64,000 nucleotides of DNA from Puccinellia tenuiflora (lineage: Eukaryota; Streptophyta; Magnoliopsida; Poales; Poaceae). Each line of letters starts with the position of its first letter. The first letter of the stretch is position 1. Positions 1 through 10,510 of this stretch are shown piece by piece. Where the stretch lies: contig QRDG01000139.1 of assembly GCA_012064385.1 (NCBI GenBank), forward strand, positions 803,677 to 867,676, read 5' to 3'. The translations under genes and the position numbers were made by a program. Under the pieces are notes generated by a model that was not told the DNA's origin, did not search any database, and was given only the letters and a program-made list of their open reading frames with translations.

Positions 1-310
1 CCGGTTAAGGCCGGCAAGAGAATAAGCTGGAGGAGGCCAACCACGTGAAAAACGCTTAAGGGAAAGTACTGCCGGTTGAAAAATCGCTATTCTGCAAACT
101 CGGCCAAGCCGGCAATCGGCAACTTCTTCTCCTATTATGGATGATTAACTACACAACGCTAAACGGCTAACTCTTCAGATCCGGTTAAGGTCGACAAGAG
201 AATAAGCTGGAGGCTGACTGTATGCGAAAGACGTAAGAAACAGAAATCGTTGCCGGCTGAGAAAACCCTGGCCCAACAAACCGGATCGTAACGTTATAGT
301 AGTGTGCATG
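1..310. repeat. Two ~180-bp tandem units
   Basis: The block starting at base 1 (CCGGTTAAGGCCGGCAAGAG) recurs at 181 with two changes, and matching sub-blocks follow (AAGCTGGAGG; a GCCGGTTGAAAAA / GCCGGCTGAGAAAA stretch). This gives a period of 180 bp, cut by the window edge. It is probably part of the variable region between pol and the antisense genes of Tat-A. From 311 to 709 I see no gene or recognisable element. Confidence 0.7.
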
Positions 311-709
311 ATCCCGCTGGACGGTGAAGTGCACACGAATGGCGGCGGGAAAGGCTACAGGCGAGTGTAAAATTGAACTAAGCAAAATAAAAGTATTCTC
401 CATAATCGAAAGAGCAAGCTAACCACTTCGTCATTTCGTTTCCCGCACAAAAATGCTGCCTCTCGGCTTTGGAGATCTCAACCCGGACACAGGACAACGC
501 GTAAAAGACCAAGCAACTCAACATCACACAAATGCAAGAACAAAAGCGAGTGGCATTCAACATCACAGATAAGTGCTTACAGTCAGAAACGGATTACAGA
601 AGCGAAAGGATGAAGTCCACAGGCGGACAACCTCGCCTACGGCCCAAGCCGGCTATAAGATAATCTAAAGCTAAGCGGGAGGTGGAGTCATATCGTCATC
701 GCTATCCTC

Positions 710-1285
710 CTACTCCTTGAGGCACAGAGAGCCGTCGAAGACCTTGACGTAGAGGACCCCAGTCTCCCGCTTCAGCTGGAAGTGGTGGATGAAGGGAGGC
801 TCTAGGCGGAAGAACTTAGCAAAAGCTTTCCAGCCGGAAAAGAACTCAGCCCGCCGGCGAACCTCCCCACCTTCTTGGCTGACGATGACACGAGCATGTA
901 CCTCCCAAGGCCCCTGACGAGCTCCAACCCGATGAAGAAGAAACCTGAAGGGCCCTTCCCCCTCGAATGCATCGGCGACGGCCCGACGGAGCCACTGGAT
1001 GCGCTGGATGGGCTCATACAGCGTCAAGAGGAATTCTGAAATGGGGAACTCAACACAATAGACACCAACAGGAGACTCCGAGCGGTCAGGCGGGGGGCTC
1101 CGGTTACCACCAGTCGCCGCAACGGCGGCATTTCCATCGCCGCCGCGACCGAGTTTTGGCGGCCGGCCCCTGCCGCGCTTTGCCGCCGCGTTGGAGGACT
1201 CCCCGGCGTCCTTCTTCAGTGGACGACCCTGACCGCGCTTGGCCACAACGGGAGAATCCACCTCGATCTCTTGCTTCGGTGCCAT
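710..1285 (-). CDS. AT-hook and B3-like DNA-binding protein encoded antisense in Tat-A
   Basis: This is a 191-residue frame starting MAPKQ. I chose this start over a longer upstream extension (to 1465) because a TATA box (1348-1356) lies between the two, 63 bp before the ATG. Two AT-hook-type motifs are visible: KRGQGRP (residues 16-22) and KRGRGRPPK (36-44). Residues ~125-188 resemble the second half of a plant B3 domain: a Trp (127), a GWKAF block (151-155) followed by a hydrophobic stretch, and a closing VKVFDGS strand (180-186). The first B3 strands are weak, so the fold assignment is tentative. AT-hooks bind the minor groove of AT-rich DNA and B3 domains bind specific DNA in the major groove, so a nuclear DNA-binding role is inferred. 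The frame is intact with no stops, although it lies antisense in a retrotransposon whose other gene is decayed. Confidence 0.6.
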   Translation of the reverse strand: MAPKQEIEVDSPVVAKRGQGRPLKKDAGESSNAAAKRGRGRPPKLGRGGDGNAAVAATGGNRSPPPDRSESPVGVYCVEFPISEFLLTLYEPIQRIQWLRRAVADAFEGEGPFRFLLHRVGARQGPWEVHARVIVSQEGGEVRRRAEFFSGWKAFAKFFRLEPPFIHHFQLKRETGVLYVKVFDGSLCLKE

Positions 1286-1347
1286 GCCTGGATGAAGAGG
1301 AGCGAAGTGGAAGAGAAGGTGAAGCAAGAAAAGCGCGCCCGCACCGC

Positions 1348-1356
1348 TATTTATAA
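1348..1356 (-). promoter_or_regulatory. TATA box of the AT-hook/B3-like gene
   Basis: Read on the minus strand the sequence is TTATAAATA in a GC-rich context, 63 bp upstream of the MAPKQ start. The palindromic tandem array begins about 120 bp further upstream. Confidence 0.6.
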
Positions 1357-1469
1357 CGGGGCAAGAGGGTAGCTCAACCGTCAACGCTCCGCCTCCGGGC
1401 GACACGTGGCCTCCAATGCAAAGGACGGCGAAGCCGAGGGGGCAAAAAGTACAGCGCGGGATCAAGGCG

Positions 1470-2440
1470 GCAAAGAAAATATACCCGGGGGCTGCGCCAG
1501 CTACCGAGCCGGCTCCATAGACCCGGACGAATCAAACACCCCGAGTCGCAGACTCGGGGGCTGCACGCCGTCAGCCGGTAGAAAATATACCCGGAGGCTG
1601 CGCTAGCCGCCAAGCCGGCTCCGCAGACCCGGACGAATTAAACACCCCGAGTCACGGATTCGAGGCCTGCCACGCTGTCAGCCGGCAAAATATATACCCG
1701 GGGGCTGCGTCAGCCGCCAAGCCGGCTCCGCAGACCCGGACGAATTAAACACCCCGAGTCACGGACTCGAGGGCTGCCACGCCGTCAGCCGGCAGAATAT
1801 ATACCCGGGGGCTGCGCCAGCCGCCAAGCCGGCTCCGCAGACCCGGACGAATTAAACACCCCGAGTCACAGACTCGGGGGCGGCCACGCCGTCAGCAGGT
1901 ACAATATATACCTGGGGGCTGCGCCAGCCGCCAAGCCGGCTCCGCAGACTCGGACGAATTAAACACCCCGAGTCACGGAATCGGGGGCTGCCACGCCGTC
2001 AGCCGGCAGAGAATATACCCAGGGGCTGCGCCAGCCGCCAAGTCGGCTCCGCAGACCCGGACGAATTAAACACCCCGAGTCACGGACTCGGGGGCTGCCA
2101 CGCCGTCAGCCGGCAGAATATATACCCGGTGGCTACCGCCAGCCGCCAAGCCGGCTACGAAGACCTGGACGGATTAAACACCCCGAGTCACATACTCGGG
2201 GGCTGCCACGCCGTCAGCCGGCGGAAAAATATACCCGGGGGCTGCGCAGCCGCCGAGTCGGCTCCGCAGACCCGGATGAGCAAACACACCCCGAGTCACG
2301 GACTCGGGGGCTGCCACGCCGTCAGGGCGGAAAAATACCCGGGGGCTGCACAGCCGCCAAGCCGGCCCCGCACACGCGGACGATCAACTACTACACCCCA
2401 AGTCAGAGACTCAGGGGCTGCACGTCATCAAGACGACGGA
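1470..2440. repeat. Nine ~107-bp tandem repeats with a CCCCGAGTC/GACTCGGGG palindrome
   Basis: The block CACCCCGAGTC recurs at about 1537, 1644, 1750, 1857, 1963, 2070, 2177, 2285 and 2395, so the spacing is 106-110 bp. Each unit contains CCCCGAGTC, 2-4 bases, then GACTCGGGG (a near-perfect palindrome), a CCACGCCGTCAGCCGGC block, and an AATATATACCCGGGGGCTGCG block that reads as TATATATT on the minus strand. The last unit is the most diverged. Related 3'-untranslated tandem arrays are known in Tat-lineage retrotransposons. The array sits between two antisense genes and just upstream of the promoter of the B3-like gene. Confidence 0.9.
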
Positions 2441-2833
2441 AAAAGCGCAAGCTGAATAAGAGACATAAAATTTCGACCCGGCTCGATGCTCAAGCCGGCC
2501 CAAAATTCGGGGGCTAGATATAGTGATTATCGTGACCAAGACAAACACAAATTCTGGCACGAAGGCCCAACAATCACAAAGAAAATGATACTAAAGATAG
2601 CAACCAACAACAGGGAACAGATTCATGTTACAACAGGTAGCATATCAAGGCAGTCCTCAACCCAGAATAACAAGTTCTACAAGTATGCCCGGCATTCCAG
2701 GGGAGCAAGCAAATCAAGGAGCAGCAGCATCGGTGGCGGCAGCAGCATCGCCGGCTCCAGCGTCTTCAGCCGGCCGTGCCACCGAGGATGGCTCGGCAGG
2801 CACCAGCTGCATCAAGTCCACCCCCGTGGCAAT

Positions 2834-5800
2834 TCACCCTGAAGCCATGAGGATCTCCGGACGCAGACTCGCAAGAGACGTTCCTGTGCGGAAGCCACCC
2901 ACCAGCATACTCATCTGCACGTTTGGATACCAAGACTTCACCAAGGCCAACGCCATGTCGGTGCCTCCTCGTGCCGCCATCTCCACATGTTCGTCGATGC
3001 CGGCTGGTGCCCCTTCAAGCCGTACGGACAGATCGTGGAGAGCAGTTGGCAAGGGAGTATCCGGTCACGAGTTCTCGAGGACGCCGCCCGCCGCTTCCTT
3101 CAGTCGCTTGAACTCTCAGCTAAATTGGAGAAGACGGGAGGAAGCAGACGGTGCAGCACCAGAAGACTCTGGCCGTGAGTGCGCCGAGGCAACATCTTTC
3201 TGAACCTGCGCATCCGCCTCGGGATAGAAGCCTATATTTCAAGCTGGTGAAACCGAGTAGAAGATTCCAGGCAAGAGATAGAAGAGACGGAGACATCACG
3301 TACCAAGGATAAGTTCGTTTACACGCTCAGCTTTCTTGATCAGACCGCCCACCAGCTGCTCATGCTCGAGTTCCTACGCCCTAGCCGCCTGGGCGATCTG
3401 GTCATTGGCGTCGATGGACTCCTTCAGCTGGCGCCTCAGGTCATCCCCATTCTTCCGGAGGGACTCGACCTCACCCTGCCTCCACTGCTCAGCCTCCTGC
3501 AGCCTCCTCACTTCCTCTCCCAGCAGGACGACCTCCAGGCGGCGCTCCTCCGACACCTTCTCTGCCGCCTGGAGATCGGCCTCGACCTGTGCCCGGGCGG
3601 CATCCTTTTTCTTCAGCTTGGAATTATGTGTACTGAGGGGAACCGAAGCCGCCAGCTGCTTCTCCAGGCCGGCACGGGAGGTGGTGTCGCCTGAAGAGGC
3701 CGAGTCGTCATCAAATCGAGCCGCACAAGAAGAAGACAAAGCACCGAGACGGAAAAATACGACCGAGGAGGGAAACCAAACCTTTAGCCGCCTCGAGCTC
3801 CCGCTTGAGCATCGTCGCCTCTTTGGCCACCTCGACGAAAGCATATCCTATCGAGGAGCGGAGCAGCATGATGTTGGCCAGCTGCTCCTTAACTTTTTTC
3901 TCCACCAATATGGTGAGGGGGAACTCTCCCGATGCGTCGGGCCGAGCCGGTACCGGCCCGGAATACGGAGGAATGCACACCAAGGTCGACTGACGAGGGC
4001 CAGGGAGCAAGGCCGTGGCCCCCGCTATGGCCTTGTCCTTGGCCGTCTCGACCACGGACGAGGAAGGAGTGGGGAAGGCGAGGTTTCCGGCCCCGGCGCC
4101 GGGCCGAGGAGCTGTCTTGAAGGCATCCACCGTCGCCTCGGTACCACCACCAGATACCGGAGGGTCGAAATCAACCACGAGGGGAGCTGCATCTGCCGGC
4201 ACCCGGCTGTTCGGCTCCGCGTCCACCTTCGCCCTCGCCACCTCTAGAGGCGGACCAGCCACCTGCGTTGCTGAGGCCTCGGGGGCAGGCTCCGAAGCAG
4301 GCTCCACCACCATGCTGGTCGCTGCCACATCGATCGAGAGAGGCTCCCTGCATAACGACGAAAGCATTATCACAAGACACACAGACTACGAAAATTTCCG
4401 CCTCGATGCGAAGACTTACCCGTCGCGCGTGCCCAGTTCTACAGGCTTCCTCCTCCTCGAGCGCTTCGGCAGAGGAGCCGGCGCGTCGTCGGGTAGGCGC
4501 TTCATGCCACCGGAGGGCGCCTCCGCGCCCTTCACGGGAACGACAAGGTCGTCAGCCGGCCGCTTCGCGGAGGCCGGCGTCCCTTCAACCTCGACACCAG
4601 TCTCCTTGGTCTTCCCGGCATCCGCGTCCGCTCCCGCCTTCGCCTCAGCTTCCCTCGAAGCCATCAGCTGATCCACAGTCACACCAGCATCAAAAGCGTT
4701 CATTGCCAAATCCGCCTGCGCCATAAGAGCATAAAACTCCTTTTCCAAATCACCGGGATACGAGTCATAAATGAAGCCACCACCAGAAGTGTGACCAATC
4801 ACCTCAACACTGGTGCCATCGGCAGGGACATCCGCCTGCTCCCCCATCCTTGCGTCGACCTCGACCCTGATGTCGGCCACGATTGCATCCGCCTGCTCTT
4901 CCGACGTGGGTTTCCCGGCAGGCGTCAAGCCGGCTGTGGTCGGCTGGCTGAACACTGAAGAAAGCTTCTTTGCGGGGAGCGCACCCCGCTTCATGAACGA
5001 GCCACCTCGCCTGCGGACGCTCTCGCCCGCGTCTAAGTCGGCGGCCACCTTCGACCGCCTCTCCTTTACAATCTGGGGGGAGGGAAGTGACCGAGCCTTC
5101 CGGACGCTCGCCTCCAGCACCTTCGTTCGGCAGCTGGACAGGCCCGGCTTGGAGGCTGGCACGGAAGAAGAACCCTCAGAGTCCGGTTCGGAGCTACTGG
5201 AGAGATCGAAAAACACGCGCACGCCACCGCCGCTGTTTTGTTCAGCGAGACCGGGCGCGGGAGACTTACCACGGGAAGCCGGAACCGGCGCCACTTCGCC
5301 GCGCTCCAAGCCCGGGCCCCCGCGGGCGGCCCGGTCAGAATCAGAGTCGGCTGCGGCGGGGCTCGCCCCGGCATGATCACCATCGCCATCGCTATCGCCA
5401 TCGTCCTCGACATCGACACCATCAGCGCCATCAGACGACTTCATGGAGTCATCGTGCCTGACCGGCCGCTTACCCGCGCCGGACGCGACGGGGGAATCGT
5501 CGCCAGCCTCGACATCTGAGGCGGTCTCTTCAGTGTCCGCCTAACCGTCGGAGGCACTTTCTTCGTCAGGGGCCATCTGCTCCTCAGGGGGGGACCGGGC
5601 CGGTCCTCCCCGAAGACGACGTCAAGGTCTTCAGCCCTGTGAAGATCGCAAATCTGCAAAGACACGCCAGCCAGATTAGTACCCCAGCTGGCTTGAAGAA
5701 ACTCAAGACAAGAAACGGCAAAAGAAACTAACCACAGGAGCGCGCCGCGCGCGAGAGAATGGCTCCACGCCGAACCGCCAATCCAGCTTGATCCCATCGG

Positions 5801-6596
5801 TGATCACCAGTCCGGCCCAGCATCACAGCTCGCTCAACTCCAAGACCTCCGTGCAAGCCCGGGTGGGATCCTGAGGACCCGAATAGAAGCACATCTTGTG
5901 TGCCCGAGCCTGCAGCGGATACACCCGTCGGGCCAGCCAGGCCAGCGTCAAGTCCCTGGAGGTCAGCCCGCCTGCGATCAGGTCCTTCATCCGAGCCGTC
6001 ACCACCGCCTCCAGCCCTTCATCAAAGGGCATCTTCCGGTTCCAGGACTTGTCGGCGGGCAGTTGGTTCACGAACCGAGGAAGGCCAATCCGGTCCTCCG
6101 CCGTGAGATTCCGGACATAGAAATAGCTGCTCTGCCACTTCTTGATGGATTCAAGCAGATGAACTTTGGGGAAAAGGACGTTCTTCGTGGATACGGAGAC
6201 GCATCCGCACTCCCGCAACCTCCTGTCGCAAGTCTGGGCGCGGAGGAAGAAGAACAACCCGAACAACTCCATGCAGGGCCAGAGGCCCAGGTACGCCTCG
6301 CAGAGGGTGACGAAGCAAGAGAGCAGCGTAATGCTGTTTGCCCCCAAGTGGTGAAGCTGGAAACCGTAGAAGTCGAGGAACTGCCGGAGGAAGGGGCTCA
6401 CCGGCAATGCCAACCCCCTCGCCAGGTGCGAGGAGAACACCACGGACTCATTCACCGCCGCGACCGGCGAAATCTCATCGTCGTCAGGAACACGGGTCCC
6501 AACCTCCTCTTTTCGGCCGATGAGCATCCCGCTTCGGAGCTTCTTGAGCTCCGCACCATCGACGCTTGACCCCATCCAGGCTCCAGAACTCGCCAT
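2834..6596 (-). CDS. Spliced antisense gene with PF04195-like 'gypsy-type transposon' domain, Tat-A copy
   Basis: The first exon (6596-5733) starts MASSGAWMG. It carries the block typical of the grass 'putative gypsy type transposon' family: RGLALPVSPFLRQFLDFYGF, then HHLGANSITLLS, then a KKWQSSYFYVRN block and a final PLQARAHK block. Four GT-AG introns fit the frame: 5732-5654, 4419-4348, 3781-3691 and 3303-3206. The middle exons are acidic and Pro/Ala/Ser-rich with a basic KRSRRRK patch (~4430). Residues coded at ~3374-3620 form a Glu/Arg-rich coiled coil, followed by a short C-terminal domain (EMAARGGTDMALALVKSWY, ~2930-2985) shared with the Tat-B copy. It is decayed: in-frame stops at ~5822 (TGA), ~5550 (TAG) and two in the last exon (~3120, ~3070). 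Molecular function is unknown. It does not resemble gag or pol. Confidence 0.75.
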
Positions 6597-7183
6597 TGAG
6601 TTTCGATTCCCCGTCGGAGAAGAGGTGCTGCCGGCGAAGAAGAAGAAGCGTCGAAGGAATGCGAGGAAATGTGGAGTTCTCGAAGAAGACCGAAGCTAGG
6701 GCACAGGCAGGAGAATGGGGAACGATAGCCTGTACCGTTCCCCTCTTTCCTCTTTACAAGCGAGGAGCCGTGGGCAGAGTCGTGCCTCCGCGCGACGCGT
6801 GGCGTGCAGTTACGGCCGAACCGCCCGCAAAGGATCCCACTAACAAGCGGTTGCCACAGAAGATCCCAGCGGCGAAGCCGAAGCGCTCTGCCTCGATTCC
6901 CGGAGAGAGCCTCTAGACGGACGAGACGTGGGAGCGTGGCTGACGTAAGCCACGAACCGAATCCTCAAGCCGGCCATGCGAGGCCGCCAAGGTCTTCCGC
7001 CCCGGCTCCGAGCAGCCGAACAGGCCGTCGTCAACTTCAACATTATGCAGCCAAGACTAAGGGAGCCCGCGGAGTTTTTCCTGCACACGGGTTGCAACTT
7101 CATCCGGCTTCAGCTCCACCGGGCTCCAATTTCAGCCGGCCTGATCTCAAAGTCTTCCCAGCAAGCTAGCAAGACTCCACGAT

Positions 7184-7195
7184 CTCGGGGGCTAG
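7184..7195 (+). other. Polypurine tract of Tat-A
   Basis: CTCGGGGGCTAG lies immediately before the LTR start TGTTGG. This is the primer site for plus-strand DNA synthesis and fixes the orientation of the element. The same GACTCGGGGGCTG string occurs inside each 107-bp repeat. Confidence 0.7.
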
Positions 7196-7839
7196 TGTTG
7201 GGGAGATGAACCCCGGATACCCAAAAGAGGCTCACTCCTTCAAACTCCTCATGCCGGCTGAACGACGTCGTCTGCGCTACGCCGACTGGATCACGCCGGC
7301 TAGAGCGGGCCGCCTGCGTCTACCCGGACACAGACGTCCGGCTGTACTGAAGCCAGACCAACCAACCGACCGCTCCGTACCAGTGGGCCAGCCCCGCATA
7401 ACCGCTCCTGGTGAACAGTACTTCCTGTCGGGCATCCCCTCTACAGAATTATGACAACGAGCTCCAGCCGGACAAGAGAGTAGATGATGTCATAGGGCTA
7501 ATCATGTAAATTCCTTGTAACTCAAAACCCTAGCCCGTTGCCTATATAAGGCGGGCTAGAGCCTCCTGCGTGAGGCAAGCAACAAAGGAAAGACAGAGGC
7601 CAGAAGCAAGTAGGATCATCATCAACCACCAGCCGGCCTGGACTCCCAGCCGGCTGCCACCTGAAAACAGCTCCAGGAGCACCTTGTAGCCCGTACTCTG
7701 TGATCAAGCAATAATAAACAAGAAGAGCAGGACGTAGGGGTGTTACCTCCACAAGAGGGCCCTGAACCTGGGTACATCGCATGTGTTTGCGTGCCTGTTA
7801 CCCAATACCACGCGAACGCCATCGTTGCCTTGTCCCACA
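7196..7839 (+). repeat. 3' LTR of Tat-A
   Basis: It begins TGTTGGGGA and most plausibly ends at TGTCCCACA (7839). This gives TG..CA ends with short imperfect inverted termini and a length of ~644 bp. A TATA box (CCTATATAAG, 7541-7550) is followed by a GC-rich transcribed part. The right boundary is a judgement, because no second copy is present for comparison and no TGGCGCC primer site follows. Confidence 0.6.
7541..7550 (+). promoter_or_regulatory. TATA box in Tat-A LTR
   Basis: CCTATATAAG lies about 345 bp into the LTR, at the expected U3/R position. Confidence 0.6.
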
Positions 7840-7892
7840 CTTCTTTCCATCTTTAATGGATATGCCGTGCAACCCACCACGACAACAAGCCC

Positions 7893-10510
7893 ATGGATGA
7901 GCGCGCCTTACGCCTCCACCACAGGCGAAGCGTGGAGCGCGGGGCAACCGCCACCGAGCCCGACCCGCGAGCCAGTCATCACCATAGCAGTGCCGATGCC
8001 CGCGATGCTATCAACCGAGCCAGGCAGCGCACGAAGAAGCAGGTCGAGGAGCCGGCGGTGTCGGTCACCCCTCACCCACACCGTTCAAGGCCTGTCACTC
8101 CGCCTCCCCAGTAGCCGGCTCGACCCCCGTCGCCTCCTCCTCACCGCCAGCCGTCCCAGCGCGCCGACTCGGAGAGGCGTGACGCCGAGCCGGCTGAGGC
8201 CGCGTTTCTGCGCCTAGCACGGGATCTGCTGCTGTTCTGTCCCGCACCCGATGCCATGGACGCGTGGCTGGACCGCATCGCCGAGCTCGTCAACAACGCG
8301 GTCCCCGCAGCCTCCCAGCAGCATCGCGAGCCGTTGCGCGGCCGCTAGCCCTCACTTGGACAGGAACATCCCCGCGGTACAGCGCCTCCACCCCCACAGG
8401 GGGGAAACCTCGCCAGGTGCCTCTCCGTCACGCCGCCTCCGCCGCTCCAACCCCTGCGGGAGAACCAAGTCGGCCGAGCCGCCACACCTCCCTCTCCGCC
8501 ACGTCGGTCACAGCCTTCGCACGCGTCCTCACCACACAACTGCGTCATCATCCACCGCGCTCCCGAGGACGCCCGCGTTGGTATCGCGCGACAGCGCAAG
8601 CGAGAAAATCGCGCCATTCAGCAAGTCGTCAACACCGGCAACGCCAACCGTCCTCCGCCTGCCATCACTGCCAACGCCGCCATCTATGACGGAAGCTGCC
8701 TCGCCTTCTCCAGCGAGCTGTGCCGGGTCATCTGGCCAACAAGTTACGCCCCAAGCTACCGTCGCGCTACGACGGGACCCACAACCCAGTGGAGTTCCTC
8801 ACGCTCTACACCATCGGCATCCAGGCCGCGGGAGGAGACGACAAGGTCATGTGCAATTCATTTCCCATGGCCCTCAAGGACGTTGCGCGTTCGTGGATTT
8901 GTGAACCTCCCCAAGGGCTCCATCACGTCATGGGGGGCTCTCTGCGACGCGTTCATCGCCAACTTCAGAGGCACTTACGAGCGCCCCCTCACCAAGAACG
9001 ACCTGAAGGCGGTACACCAGGCCCCAGGAGAGACGTTGCGCAAGTTCATCCAGTGCTTCAGCCAGGTCCGCAATAAGGTACCCCGCATCTCCGACGCAGA
9101 CATTATCTCCGCTTTCTCCGGGGGCGTCATGGACGTCCGCATGCGCGAGAAGATCGGCGTCCATGATGAGCTCTCTTCCGTCGTCAAGCTCTTCGAGATG
9201 GCCGACAAGTGCGCCAAGGTCGAGGAGGGCCGTTTCTTCGCCCACAAGGACCCAGATCTGAAGAAGGAGGAGGCCCTGACCGCATCGAACCCAGCCCGGG
9301 GGCCCCCCAAGCGCAAGCCTCGGGCTGTCCTTGCAGCAGAGCCCAAGCACAAGCAGCCCCGCGCGGCCGATAACGCCACCCAACAAGAAGACATGCCATA
9401 CTGCATCTTCCACGACATGCACGGCCACGATACGGAGAACTGCCACAAGCTTAGGAGGTATCAAGAGCACCAGCAGTAGTGAGGTCGCGGCAGGGGCCGC
9501 GGACGGGACGACTACAACCGCGGATACAACAACCGCGACAACCGCTACAACAACCCTCCGTAGGCTAATGCTACACAGCGCCCTCCTGAGGCGTGCGACG
9601 GCCAGCCAGACGAGGCAGACGACACTGTGGGCTACCAGGAACCCCGTAGGCTAGCAGCATGCATCCTCAACTGCCACCTCAAGCAGCTCTCCCGTGGGGT
9701 CAACGCTGTCCTCCCCGAGCCCAAAGCCGCGAGGCCCCTCAAGTGGTCGCACCACTCCATCACCTTCAGCAAGCAGGATCACCCCTCCACAACCAGGATG
9801 GTGGGCTTGGTCCCGCTTGTCTGTACGCCCACCGTCAACAACGTCGCCGTATCCAGGACGCTCATCGACTGCGGCGCTGGCCTCAACGTCCTCTCGATCA
9901 CGACTTTCGACCAGATGCAAGTGCCTTACGAGCGCCTCATGCCAACGAAGCCTTTCACCGGGGTCACGTCAGGCACCACCACGCCTATCGGCCAGGTGTC
10001 GCTCCCAGTAACCTTTGGCAGGCGTAGTAACTATCACACCGACCTCATCGACTTCGATGTCACCGACTTGGGCCTTCCTTACAACGCCATTCTCGGCTAC
10101 CCCTCCCTCGCCAAATTCATGACGGTTACCCACCATGCGTACAACATCTTCGAGCTCCCAGGCAGCGGCGGGACCATCACCATCCACGGTGACGAGAAGG
10201 ACGCGGTGCGCTCCCTCGAGCGGGCGTACAAGGATGCCGCCGCTGCGAACCTCGATGAAGAGGAGGACGCCGCGCCCTCGACGGCGCCCATGAAGAAAAG
10301 CAGCTGTTTTCCGAAGAGAGGACAGCCACGAAGCAAGTATCGCTCAATGCCAATGGCACGAGGGCTACCGTCGTCATCGGCGGGAGCCTGACTCGCAAAT
10401 AGGAAAGCGCGGTCGTCGCCTTCCTCTGGGCAAACACCGACATGTTCGCCTTCCTCCGGGTGTACCAAGGGAGGTGATCGAGCACCACTTAACCGCGTGC
10501 CCAAGCGCGC
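7893..10510 (+). pseudogene. Gypsy gag-protease fragment (Tat-like), broken
   Basis: The fragment starts at an ATG (MDERALRLHH). The capsid-like retrotransposon gag region is in two frames joined near 8895 (FPMALKDVARSW in one, then NLPKGSITSWGALCDAFIAN in the other). A zinc-knuckle-like C-x2-H-x3-GH-x4-C follows (CIFHDMHGHDTENC, ~9400). After a stop at 9477 and a low-complexity spacer comes an aspartic-protease-like segment (9627-10391) with LIDCGAGLNVLS, where the family usually has D-G/S-G; the Cys is an odd substitution. A frame change near 10296 and an in-frame TAG at 10400 precede a few codons of the PR-RT linker. Homology ends near 10510, so RT, RNase H and integrase are absent. It follows the Tat-A LTR without a primer site, so it may belong to a different copy. 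Confidence 0.8.

Larger units (their letters stand above)
1..7839 (+). mobile_element. Tat-A: 3' half of a Tat-type Ty3/Gypsy retrotransposon carrying antisense genes
   Basis: The unit runs from beyond the left window edge to the end of its 3' LTR. Orientation is plus because a purine-rich polypurine tract (7184-7195) directly precedes an LTR that begins TGTTGGGG. No gag or pol of this element lies inside the window. In its place are two minus-strand genes (710-1285 and 2834-6596) and tandem arrays. Antisense extra ORFs and tandem repeats between pol and the 3' LTR are known for Tat-lineage elements, and Tat-B (33831-48303) shows the same layout together with a recognisable Tat pol. Lineage is therefore inferred from layout and homology of the antisense gene, not from RT. 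Confidence 0.75.

Noticed and set aside
1470..2440. CRISPR-like array
   Set aside because: The whole ~107-bp unit is repeated, with no short repeats around unique spacers, in a plant-type context. It is a tandem repeat.
5236..5272. A 37-bp GT-AG intron in the Tat-A antisense gene
   Set aside because: Too short for a plant intron, and the frame stays open through it.
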